Part shown: positions 56,803-64,000 of the stretch, piece after piece | Numbering within the stretch: the stretch's first letter is position 1 | How the letters are laid out: each line of letters opens with the position of its first letter | From: Streptomyces sp. Mut1 | GTDB taxonomy: Bacteria > Actinomycetota > Actinomycetes > Streptomycetales > Streptomycetaceae | Assembly: GCF_030719295.1 (NCBI RefSeq) | Contig: NZ_CP120997.1 | Span: 4,158,501-4,222,500 of the forward strand | Direction of reading: 5' to 3' | DNA length: 64,000 nucleotides | Made by a program: the position numbers and the translations under genes | The notes under the pieces: model-generated | Database searches by the model: none | Seen by the model: the letters and a program-made list of their open reading frames with translations, nothing else | What the model was told of the DNA's origin: nothing

Positions 56803-58902
56803 TCAGCGGCAGCTGATCCGCGACTCGGCCCAGTCGGCGAGGGCCACCCTGCCGAACGGGTGCTCCGGCTCCACGACGAGCCGAATCCGCTTCTGGCCCT
56901 CGATGTTCACCCCGACGGGCACGGCGGGGTCGCCGCCGCGCATCACGGGGGACCGCCACAGCCGCACCCCGTCCCCGTTGAAGACCGAGAACCGCACCGC
57001 GCCGAGCCCCCTGGTGAGGTCGTCGACGCCGGCCATCGCCTCGTAGCGGGTGCACTGGCGGTTCAGCTGGATGACCACCGAGGAGCGGCTGTGGACGGTC
57101 ACCCCGTGCGCGTACCGCGTGCCGCCGATCGACATGCCGGAACGCTGCCAGACCCAGCCGCTCTCACCGAGCACCACCTCGGGGGCGCTGTGGTCGCCGA
57201 ACAGCGTGTAGGCCAGCTCACTGACCTGGTAGACCTCCGGCTCCGGTGCGGGAGGCGGTGGCGGAGTCGGCGTGGGGGGCGGCGGTGCGGGCTTCGGCGG
57301 CGGCGTGGGCGTCGGGGTGGGCGTGGGCGTCGGGGTCGGAGTCGGCGTCGGGGTCGGCTTCGGCGGTGTGGGGGCCGGCGGTGCGGGCTTCGGCGGCGGC
57401 GTCGGCTCGGGCTCCGGAGGCGTGGGCGTGGGCGAGGGCACCGCGGGCGCCATCGCCGGAGGCTTGGGGACCGGCTTCGCCTCGGGCCGGGGCTGGTCGT
57501 CGCCCACCAGCGCCCAGACGAGCCCGGCGGCCGCCGCGACGGCGACCGCGGCCGCGATCCCGGCCTTCGCGGGCAGGCCGAGCCCCTCGGAGGCCGCGGC
57601 ACCACCGGCCGAGCCCGCGGACGAGCCTCCTCCGGTCGCCGCGGCGGCAGCCCCCGCCCCAGCGGCACCGGCGGCGCCTCCCGCCACGATCCCGGCCGCC
57701 TTGAGCGAGTACCCGGCGGCGAACCAGCCGATGACCGCGACCGGGAGCAGCGCGGGGATGCCGGCGTTGACATGGGCCAACTCACCCGCCGCGACGCGGC
57801 ACTTCGCGCACTCGTCCAGGTGCCCACGCAGCCCCCGCTCGGCGCGCATCCGCAGCCCGCCCCGGGCATAGGCGCCGAGCCGGTCGGCGTAGCGCGCGCA
57901 GTCGCCGCCCGAGGTGAGCGCCTGGCTCACATGGGCCTGCAAGTAGGCCTGCTTGAGGCCTTCGCGGGCCCGGCTGGCCAGGACCGACGTCGCGTTCGCG
58001 GTCAGCCCGAAGAGCGGGGCGATGTCGCTGGGCGACTCCTCCTCGACGGTGGTGTGCCACAGCACGGCCTGCCAGCGCTCCGGGAGGCTCCGGAAGGCCT
58101 GCATGGCCATCGACTGCTCGGCCTCGTGCATCGCGAGCACATCGGCGCCCAGGTCGAGGGTGTCCGCGTCCGACACCTCCGACGAGTGGGCAGCCTGAGC
58201 GGCGAACGCGGCGAAGTCGTCGACCAGTTGCTCGCGCCTCGCGGTCTTCGTCCACGCGGCGGCGACATGCCGCACCGCCGTCATCAAATAGGCGCGCACC
58301 GCCTCTTCCGGCCCCTTGCCGCCCCGTACCGCCTGCAAGGTCCTGGCGAAGACCTCGGCCGTCAGGTCGTCGGCGGTGTGGCCGTCCCGGCAGCAGGTGC
58401 GGGCGTAGCGGCGCACCGCCTGCGCGTGGCGCCGGAACAACTCGTCGTACGCGAGGTCGTCGCCCGCGCGCATCCGCTCGATCAGCTGCGCGTCGGACGG
58501 CCCCGGCGCGACGCTCTCCGCGGCCCCCGAGCCCCGGCCCGCCCGCTGCATCGGCACGGCAGGCGCCACATCGACCGCTTCCGCACCCGGGGCCCCCGCC
58601 TCGGCCACTCCCGCCGGGCCCGCGTCCTCGGCCGGTGCGGGCGCCCATGGACCGGGCAGGACCGTTCCTCCACCGTCGGCGTCATCGGAGCCCCGACGCT
58701 CGGGAGCGCCGGCGGATCCGGGGCGTCCGTCCTGTTGTCCGTCCCGGCGTCCGGAACCGGTCCGGTGTCCTGGACCGGCGGCCCGGTGTCCGGGGGCAGC
58801 CTGGCTCGGCACCTGGTGCCCGGGAGGACCGCCCGGCTCCGTACCGTCGCCCGCGGTGGACACACCGTCGTACGACTCTTCCTTCTGCCCGTCACCGCTC
58901 AT
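56803..58902 (-). CDS. ECF sigma factor fused to zinc finger, membrane helix and NPCBM domain
   Basis: A 699-residue one-piece sigma/anti-sigma/sensor. Residues 1-135 are disordered, and the true start may be internal (for example Met118). Sigma region 2 is at about 145-215 (AYDELFRRHAQAVRRYAR...LTAEVFARTL) and region 4 at about 265-325. A zinc-binding anti-sigma motif H-LDE-C-AK-C lies at 361-368. Hydrophobic segments are at about 383-400 and 446-466. A Pro/Thr repeat stalk (about 471-560) leads to an NPCBM-like carbohydrate-binding domain (565-699) outside the cell. The layout suggests that binding of a surface glycan controls a membrane-tethered sigma. Confidence 0.88.
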   Translation of the reverse strand: MSGDGQKEESYDGVSTAGDGTEPGGPPGHQVPSQAAPGHRAAGPGHRTGSGRRDGQQDGRPGSAGAPERRGSDDADGGGTVLPGPWAPAPAEDAGPAGVAEAGAPGAEAVDVAPAVPMQRAGRGSGAAESVAPGPSDAQLIERMRAGDDLAYDELFRRHAQAVRRYARTCCRDGHTADDLTAEVFARTLQAVRGGKGPEEAVRAYLMTAVRHVAAAWTKTARREQLVDDFAAFAAQAAHSSEVSDADTLDLGADVLAMHEAEQSMAMQAFRSLPERWQAVLWHTTVEEESPSDIAPLFGLTANATSVLASRAREGLKQAYLQAHVSQALTSGGDCARYADRLGAYARGGLRMRAERGLRGHLDECAKCRVAAGELAHVNAGIPALLPVAVIGWFAAGYSLKAAGIVAGGAAGAAGAGAAAAATGGGSSAGSAGGAAASEGLGLPAKAGIAAAVAVAAAAGLVWALVGDDQPRPEAKPVPKPPAMAPAVPSPTPTPPEPEPTPPPKPAPPAPTPPKPTPTPTPTPTPTPTPTPTPPPKPAPPPPTPTPPPPPAPEPEVYQVSELAYTLFGDHSAPEVVLGESGWVWQRSGMSIGGTRYAHGVTVHSRSSVVIQLNRQCTRYEAMAGVDDLTRGLGAVRFSVFNGDGVRLWRSPVMRGGDPAVPVGVNIEGQKRIRLVVEPEHPFGRVALADWAESRISCR

Positions 58903-59227
58903 CGCGGACGCCCCCGTATGCGCCATCGGACCCAATACCGGGCGCCAGCGTGCCACAGAGCACCGAGACAGCGGGCGCTCAGCCCCGCCAACCACTCATC
59001 CGAGGCCTTCCTCCGAATGTGAGCACTAGCGAGCACTCATTCGGGGAAGGAGTAGCCGGGTGGTGGGTTGACGCGACAGCGGGGAGGGCAAGGCACCCCC
59101 CGCACACCGAAGGCCGAAGCCCACGCCATCCCCCGCCCGCTCCCCTCCGCTCGGGCCGCCCGCTCCCCTCCCGCTCGGGCCGTACTCGCGCCTCCGCTCG
59201 GGGCGCACCCGGGCTCCTTCCCGGGCC
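58903..59227. other. Intergenic region with reiterated ctcgggcc motifs
   Basis: The 325 bases between the ECF sigma start and the atrA stop contain no credible gene. Four imperfect copies of ccgctcgggccg-like sequence occur between about 59148 and 59240. An AT-richer patch with gagcactagcgagcactcattc (about 59020-59042) may hold the sigma gene promoter. Confidence 0.45.
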
Positions 59228-60106
59228 TCACTCGGGCCGGGAGCGCAGCCCCTCCAACAGGATGTCCAGCAGCCGTGAAGAGGCCGCCGCCTGCTGAGCC
59301 GCGTCCGGCAGCGAAGGGGCCGCCGTCGCGATGACCAGCAGCACATCCGACACCGTCACATCGCGGCGCAGCTCACCCGAGGTCCGCGCCCGGTCGACCA
59401 GCCGGCCCACGACCTCCAGCAGTTCGGCCGCTCCGGCGCCCAGGTCCTCGCCGCCGGTCTCCCGGTCGGACCGGGGACCGGCCGCCCGTGGCGCGCCCGC
59501 CTCCTGCCGCTGCTGGGGCACCCGGGGCTCGTCCCCAGTCGACTCCGGCACAGCACCCGCCGCGCCGCCGACCGCCGGATCATCGGACTCCACACCCACC
59601 CGCAGTATCTGCGGGGGCAGCAGCCGCCCCGCTCCCGAGGCCACCGAGGTCCGCAGGAAGCGCGAGAGCGCCGACCACGGCTCGTCCTCCTGCCCCAGCG
59701 CGGACCGGGCCTGGTCGGTCAGCCGGGAGGTCTCCTCCTCGGCTATCCGGCGCACCAGCACATCCTTGCTGGGAAAGCGCCGGTAGACCGTGCCGACACC
59801 GACCCTGGCCCGGCGCGCCACGTCCTCCATCGGGGCTCCGTACCCCAGCTCCCCGAACACCTCGCGCGCGGCCCGCAGCACGTGCTCCAGATTGCGCTGC
59901 GCGTCCACCCGCAACGGGGCCGACCGCACATGCGCGGAAGCGACACCGGACGGGGCGCCGAGCGCTCCGCTCAGCGTGTTCACCGCTGTCGAAGCCGAGG
60001 CGGCCGTGGTGGTCCCCACTCCGTTGAGAGTGCCAACTGCCCTGATGTGTCCGGATTCTTCTGGCGCGACAGCAGTAGCCGGCCAATGCGATTCCTGAAT
60101 ATTCAT
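59228..60106 (-). CDS. atrA: TetR-family regulator AtrA
   Basis: A 292-residue TetR regulator. A disordered N-terminal extension (1-65) precedes the DNA-binding helices RNLEHVLRAAREVFGELGYGAPMEDVARRARVGVGTVYRRFPSKDVLV (about 70-118). The ligand domain contains a Glu/Pro/Arg-rich insertion (about 175-225). The order TetR then divergent type II NADH dehydrogenase then PP2C matches the atrA locus I recall for S. coelicolor. There AtrA activates actII-ORF4 and other antibiotic genes. GGGGGAAC precedes the ATG at 60106. Confidence 0.82.
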   Translation of the reverse strand: MNIQESHWPATAVAPEESGHIRAVGTLNGVGTTTAASASTAVNTLSGALGAPSGVASAHVRSAPLRVDAQRNLEHVLRAAREVFGELGYGAPMEDVARRARVGVGTVYRRFPSKDVLVRRIAEEETSRLTDQARSALGQEDEPWSALSRFLRTSVASGAGRLLPPQILRVGVESDDPAVGGAAGAVPESTGDEPRVPQQRQEAGAPRAAGPRSDRETGGEDLGAGAAELLEVVGRLVDRARTSGELRRDVTVSDVLLVIATAAPSLPDAAQQAAASSRLLDILLEGLRSRPE

Positions 60107-60195
60107 AACTGTTCCCCCGGTTATGACGTCTCCCCCCGGAGACTCCCGCCGTGTCAGTCGAGGGTGGACCGATGGTCACCGTCCGGCACCCCGAC

Positions 60196-60225
60196 GACAT
60201 ACGAACATAGTTGAGCCAGGGTCAA
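60196..60225 (-). promoter_or_regulatory. Candidate atrA promoter
   Basis: On the minus strand TTGACC (60225-60220) and TATGTC (60201-60196) are spaced by 18 bases, leaving a leader of about 80 bases before the atrA ATG. The -35 box is good and the -10 box weak. Confidence 0.45.
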
Positions 60226-60405
60226 TTCAGAAGGGGGCAGTTCCGCCCCGAGCGCCCCCCGATCGGAGCAAGGACCGGTTGGTCACCGATCGGCCTCCCG
60301 CCCCTGACCCGTACCGCAATGCCTGACCTGCGGGACTGGCCCGCCACGGAGCCGTCCCGCACCACCCGCCCGTCCGGAACCTCCGGTCACACAATTTGCC
60401 GGGGC

Positions 60406-60414
60406 TGTGGACAA
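60406..60414 (-). promoter_or_regulatory. DnaA box upstream of ndh
   Basis: TGTGGACAA on the plus strand, the reverse complement of the consensus TTGTCCACA, 32 bases before the ndh ATG. Confidence 0.5.
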
Positions 60415-60445
60415 ACTCCGGTGCACGTTGCGTCATGGGGTGGTG

Positions 60446-61843
60446 ATGGCTTCAGCTTCCGGGGGAACACCCCCCGGCCCCCCGCCGGGCACCCGCATTC
60501 TCGTGGTCGGCGGAGGCTACGTCGGGATGTACACAGCGCTGCGCCTCCAGCGGAAGCTGAAGCAGAGACTGAGAAGCGGTGACACCGAGATCGTCGTCGT
60601 CGCGCCCGAGCCATATATGACGTATCAGCCTTTCCTCCCGGAAGCCGCCGCCGGCTCGATCTCGCCGCGCCACGTCGTCGTACCGCTGCGCCACGTCCTG
60701 CCGCACTGCACCATCGTCATCGGCGAGGCCCGGAGCATCGACCACACCAAGCGCACCGCCACCGTCACCACCCTCGCCAGCGGCGAGGACGGCATGGGCG
60801 CCCTGGAGATCGAGTACGACGAACTCGTCCTCGCCCCCGGCTCCGTCTCGCGCACCCTCCCCGTCCCCGGCCTCGCCGATCACGGCGTCGGTTTCAAGAC
60901 GATCGAGGAGGCCATCGGACTGCGCAACCACGTCATCGAGCAGATGGACATCGCCTCCGCCACCCGCGACCCCGCCGTCCGCGACGCCGCCCTGACCTTC
61001 GTCTTCGTCGGCGGCGGCTACGCCGGCGTGGAGGCGCTCGCCGAGCTGGAGGACATGGCCCGCTACACCGCGCGGTACTACCACAACATCAAGGCCGAAG
61101 ACCTGAAATGGATCCTCGTCGAGGCCACCGGCCGCATCCTGCCCGAGGTCGGCGAATCGCTCGGCCTGTACGCCGTACGGGAACTGCGCGGCCGCAACAT
61201 CGACGTACGCCTCGACACCCGGCTCGACTCCTGCGAGTCCCGGATCGCGGTGCTCAGCGACGGTTCCCGCTTCCCCACCCGCACCCTCGTGTGGACCGCC
61301 GGCGTCAAACCCGCCCCGCTGCTCGCCGCCACCGGCCTGCCCCTCGACGAACGCGGCAGGCTCCGCTGCACCGCCCGTCTCACCGTCGAGGGCACCGAGC
61401 ACGCCTGGGCCGCCGGGGACGCCGCGGCCGTACCCGACCTGACCGCCGCCGAACCGGGCCGCACCACCGCACCCAACGCCCAGCACGCCCTCCGCCAGGC
61501 AAAGGTCCTCGCGGACAACGTCGTCGCCGCGCTCGACGGCGGACCGCTCACCGAATACCGCCACAGCTACGCGGGCTCCGTCGCCTCGCTCGGCCTCCAC
61601 AAGGGCGTCGCGCACATCTACGGACGCAGGCTCAAGGGCTACCCGGCGTGGCTGATCCACCGCATGTATCACCTCAGCCGGGTCCCCACCTTCAACCGGA
61701 AGGCACGCGTCCTGGCCGAATGGACGCTCGCCGGCCTCTTCAAACGCGAAATCGTCTCCCTCGGCTCCCTGGAACACCCCAGGGCCGAGTTCGAACTCGC
61801 CGCGGGCCGGCGCCCACGGCCCGGCGGGGACGACTGTCAGTAG
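60446..61843 (+). CDS. ndh: Type II NADH dehydrogenase
   Basis: A 465-residue flavoprotein. FAD motif RILVVGGGYVGMYTALRLQ is near residues 16-34, the NADH motif TFVFVGGGYAGVEALAELEDMAR near 189-211 and the ATG-like TLVWTAGVKPAPLL near 289-302, with AWAAGDAAAVPD near 335. The enzyme oxidises NADH with a quinone without pumping protons, attached to the membrane by its C-terminal helices. ATG 60446 follows GGGG. A GTG at 60407 in frame would add 13 residues. It is divergent from atrA, and a DnaA box lies in the shared promoter region. Confidence 0.92.
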   Translation: MASASGGTPPGPPPGTRILVVGGGYVGMYTALRLQRKLKQRLRSGDTEIVVVAPEPYMTYQPFLPEAAAGSISPRHVVVPLRHVLPHCTIVIGEARSIDHTKRTATVTTLASGEDGMGALEIEYDELVLAPGSVSRTLPVPGLADHGVGFKTIEEAIGLRNHVIEQMDIASATRDPAVRDAALTFVFVGGGYAGVEALAELEDMARYTARYYHNIKAEDLKWILVEATGRILPEVGESLGLYAVRELRGRNIDVRLDTRLDSCESRIAVLSDGSRFPTRTLVWTAGVKPAPLLAATGLPLDERGRLRCTARLTVEGTEHAWAAGDAAAVPDLTAAEPGRTTAPNAQHALRQAKVLADNVVAALDGGPLTEYRHSYAGSVASLGLHKGVAHIYGRRLKGYPAWLIHRMYHLSRVPTFNRKARVLAEWTLAGLFKREIVSLGSLEHPRAEFELAAGRRPRPGGDDCQ

Positions 61844-62034
61844 GGTCCGACACACTGGACGTGTGACCATGGGTGGGCCCGCATCTGCACAGAGTGACCC
61901 GGCCGGCAGCAACCGACAGTGACCAGCGAAAGACCGTCCCAGGGGCGACGAACGTCCCACGACAGGTGGGACGCCCCGGCAGAGGAAGCAGCCCGCCCGA
62001 GCGGACCAGACCGACACACGAGGCCAGAAATTCC

Positions 62035-63696
62035 GTGAACTTCACGCGTTGGAGCGCCCGCCTCCCCGGTACGCAGCGTCGCGCCGCCCGGGAGGACCAC
62101 AGCTCCGTACCGGCGGCCCGCGCCGAGTACGCCCGGCCCGAGCCCGGGGCCGGCCCGCCGAAGGACGGGCCCGGCGGCATCCCCCTGCCCTCGGCGCCCG
62201 ATCTGGAGGATCTCTCCGCCCGCGACATCCTGGGCCGGCTGCCCGCCCTCGTCGCCCTGGTGCACGGCCCCGACCACCGCATCGCGTACGTCAACGACGC
62301 CTACACCACCGCCTTCGGCCCGCGCCCCTGCGGAGCGCCCGCCGCCGAGGCCATGCCCGAGCTCGCCGACCTCAGCCTGCTCCCCCTCATGGACCAGGTC
62401 CTGCGCAGCGGCACCCCGCGCACGGTCAAGTCCCGCAAGGCCGCCGACGGCCGCTCGTACACCGTGACGTGCTCGCCCGTGCGACAGGACAGGGAGAAGC
62501 GGCGCGACAGCGGAGTCCTCGTCTACGCGGCCGACGTCACCGACCACGCCGAAGCGGCCGAACGGCTGCGCGCCAGCGAGGGCCGCCACCGCGAAACCGC
62601 CGTCACGCTCCAGCGCTCACTGCTCCCGCAGGAGCTGGAACAGCCCGACGACCTGCGGATCGCCGCTACCTACCAGCCCGGCGGCACGGACGCGGCGGTA
62701 GGCGGCGACTGGTACGACGTCATCACCCTCGGCGCGGGCCGCACCGCGCTCGTCATCGGGGACGTGATGGGCCGCGGGGTGCGCGCCGCAGCCGTCATGG
62801 GCCAGCTGCGCACAGCCGTACGGGCCTACGCCCGCCTGGATCTCCCGCCGCACGAGGTGCTCCAGCTGCTCGACGGGCTCGCCGCCGAGATCGACGCCAG
62901 CCAGATCGCCACCTGCGCCTACGCCGTCCACGACCCCAACGAGGGACTGCTCGTCTACGCCTCCGCCGGCCATCTGCCGATCCTGGTGCGCGACGAGGAG
63001 GGCACGGTGCACCGGGCGGAGGACCCGATCGGCCCGCCGCTCGGCACCGGCGGCTGGATCCACACCTCGGGCACCATCCCGCTGCCCCCCGGCTCCACCG
63101 CCGTCCTCTACACGGACGGACTCGTCGAGCGCCGCAGCGAGGACATCGACGAGGGTGTTGCCGCGCTGGAGAGAGCGCTGTCCGGCGCGAAGGGCGCACC
63201 GCAGGTGGTCTGCGACCGGCTGATCCGCTCCCTCAACGTCACCGCGGAGCACGATGACGACGTGGCGGTCCTGGTCGTGCAGCACCCCGCCCGCACGGGC
63301 CCCGCCGCGGAGCTCTTCCACAACGCCTCGCTCGACCTGCTCGGCGGCATCGAGGCGGCCCCTCGCGCCCGCGCCTTCGCGACGGGCGTGCTCACGTCAT
63401 GGCGATTCCCGGTGGAGCTGTGCGATCTCGGCGTCCTCGCCGCGGGCGAGCTGGTCGCGAACTCCCTGCAACACGGGACCCCGCCCATGCGCCTGGGCCT
63501 GCGCCGCACCGACCGCCGGCTGATCATCGAGGTGACGGACGGCGACGACCACCTGCCGCGCCGCCGCCGCGCCGACCCGGCGGACGAGGCGGGCCGGGGC
63601 ATCTCGATCGTCGCCTCGATCGCCACGTCGTGGGGAAGCCGCCGCACCCCCGACGGCGGCAAGGCGGTGTGGTGCGAATTCGCCCTGCCGCGGTAG
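62035..63696 (+). CDS. PAS/PP2C (SpoIIE) phosphatase with HATPase domain
   Basis: A 553-residue regulator from GTG 62035 (VNFTRWSARL; weak GAGG upstream, longer extensions unlikely). After a disordered start, a PAS domain (about 60-175, LPALVALVHGPDHRIAYVNDAY) precedes a SpoIIE/PP2C domain (about 195-420, GGDWYDVITL, GDVMGRGVRAAAVMGQ, VLYTDGLVERR, HDDDVAVLVV). A C-terminal anti-sigma-type ATPase follows (about 430-553, GELVANSLQHG N-box, RGISIV G-box). It thus combines sensor, phosphatase and RsbW-like kinase, typical of Streptomyces partner-switch regulators of sigma factors. It follows ndh on the same strand. Confidence 0.9.
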   Translation: MNFTRWSARLPGTQRRAAREDHSSVPAARAEYARPEPGAGPPKDGPGGIPLPSAPDLEDLSARDILGRLPALVALVHGPDHRIAYVNDAYTTAFGPRPCGAPAAEAMPELADLSLLPLMDQVLRSGTPRTVKSRKAADGRSYTVTCSPVRQDREKRRDSGVLVYAADVTDHAEAAERLRASEGRHRETAVTLQRSLLPQELEQPDDLRIAATYQPGGTDAAVGGDWYDVITLGAGRTALVIGDVMGRGVRAAAVMGQLRTAVRAYARLDLPPHEVLQLLDGLAAEIDASQIATCAYAVHDPNEGLLVYASAGHLPILVRDEEGTVHRAEDPIGPPLGTGGWIHTSGTIPLPPGSTAVLYTDGLVERRSEDIDEGVAALERALSGAKGAPQVVCDRLIRSLNVTAEHDDDVAVLVVQHPARTGPAAELFHNASLDLLGGIEAAPRARAFATGVLTSWRFPVELCDLGVLAAGELVANSLQHGTPPMRLGLRRTDRRLIIEVTDGDDHLPRRRRADPADEAGRGISIVASIATSWGSRRTPDGGKAVWCEFALPR

Positions 63697-63705
63697 CGGC
63701 CCCCG

Positions 63706-64000
63706 TCAGTGCACGGCGGCAACCGGAGCCGGTACCTCCGCAGCCGCCTCCTGCGGCACCGACACGGCCACCACCCGCGACGGCACGTTCGCGAGCGAGG
63801 GCTGGTCCTGAACGGGGGTGAGCCGCCGGCCGAGCCGCAGCGCCAGCGCGGTGATGCCCAGCGAGAACAGGACGAACGTGACGATGTACGGGCCGTGCAG
63901 CGAGGCCCCCATCGGCCCGCCCACGGCGGGACCGACCGCCAGCGCGAGCTGCTTGCACAGGGCGAACGCCGAGTTGTACTGCCCGACCATCGCCTCCGGC
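63706..64000 (-). CDS. MFS transporter, C-terminal fragment (runs off window)
   Basis: The last 98 or so codons of a minus-strand gene whose 5' end is beyond position 64000. Visible are the final two membrane segments (FALCKQLALAVGPAVGGPMGA and YIVTFVLFSLGITALALRLG) and a short tail ending PAPVAAVH. The pattern is that of a drug-type major facilitator. It converges on the PP2C gene with only nine bases between stops. Confidence 0.75.
   Translation of the reverse strand, partial: PEAMVGQYNSAFALCKQLALAVGPAVGGPMGASLHGPYIVTFVLFSLGITALALRLGRRLTPVQDQPSLANVPSRVVAVSVPQEAAAEVPAPVAAVH

Larger units (their letters stand above)
60107..60445. other. atrA-ndh divergent regulatory region
   Basis: 339 bases without a supported gene, separating divergent atrA and ndh. 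It holds the candidate atrA promoter (60196-60225) and a DnaA box (60406-60414). The remainder is GC-rich with no recognised riboswitch or small RNA. Confidence 0.5.

Noticed and set aside
60407..60445. Rex operator before ndh
   Set aside because: The tgtggacaa stretch does not match the TGTGAA-type inverted repeat of Rex sites. It matches a DnaA box better.

Overview
The window is high-GC actinobacterial chromosome, almost certainly Streptomyces. The evidence is the codon usage, frequent GTG and TTG starts, an AtrA-like regulator beside a type II NADH dehydrogenase, a SARP regulator, SpoIIE-type phosphatases, a c-di-AMP riboswitch before a cell-wall peptidase, and a consensus parS site. From memory, the backbone order (hrpA; metallophosphoesterase, metallopeptidase, DEAD-box helicase; then TrmB, sporulation-associated TPR protein, asparagine-synthase-like protein, SARP, ECF sigma, AtrA, NADH dehydrogenase, PP2C, MFS) resembles the SCO4092-SCO4121 region of S. 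coelicolor, in the origin-proximal core. That recollection was not checked here.

Region 1 (1-11.1 kb): tRNA-Asp with a terminator, hrpA, a five-copy 23-bp minisatellite, a thiol-redox operon (secreted protein, DsbA-like thioredoxin, CcdA), an overlapping ArsR / MgtA-type P-ATPase pair, a probable gene remnant, and a lone TatA beside a small conserved protein.

Region 2 (11.2-24.4 kb): an accessory catabolic island. It holds OtnK and OtnC (four-carbon acid-sugar kinase and decarboxylase), a bicupin protein, an alpha/beta hydrolase, a LacI regulator, an HpaI-type aldolase, a complete sugar ABC importer (binding protein plus two permeases), a double SnoaL-fold protein and an in-frame asparaginase-aspartase fusion. 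Four similar palindromes lie in its two divergent promoter regions and are probably sites of the island's own LacI protein. The usual OtnI isomerase and the threonate/erythronate dehydrogenases are absent, so the substrate is unknown. A decayed tRNA-Phe with an intact terminator marks its left edge and an Asp-Phe tRNA pair its right edge.

Region 3 (24.4-29.6 kb): two unusual genes, a 597-aa mosaic protein with immunity-like modules and a Ser/Thr kinase-MFS fusion, lie between two near-identical copies of a terminator/tRNA-Phe/tRNA-Asp segment. The second copy continues into tRNA-Glu. This looks like a tRNA insertion or duplication hotspot.

Region 4 (29.8-64 kb): conserved backbone. It includes metallophosphoesterase, minimal zinc peptidase, lipoprotein, DEAD-box helicase with a repetitive RGG-like tail, FG-GAP secreted protein, tRNA-Lys, FAD monooxygenase, SHOCT membrane protein, tRNA-fMet, PP2C, riboswitch plus M23 peptidase, PrsW, TrmB, L-2-hydroxyglutarate oxidase, NsdA-like TPR protein, degenerate asparagine synthase, giant SARP (with a parS inside the gene), membrane-tethered ECF sigma fused to a carbohydrate-binding module, AtrA, Ndh, PP2C/PAS/ATPase and the end of an MFS transporter. 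Two consensus DnaA boxes lie in leaders here.

All calls come from reading the sequence. No database search was run.
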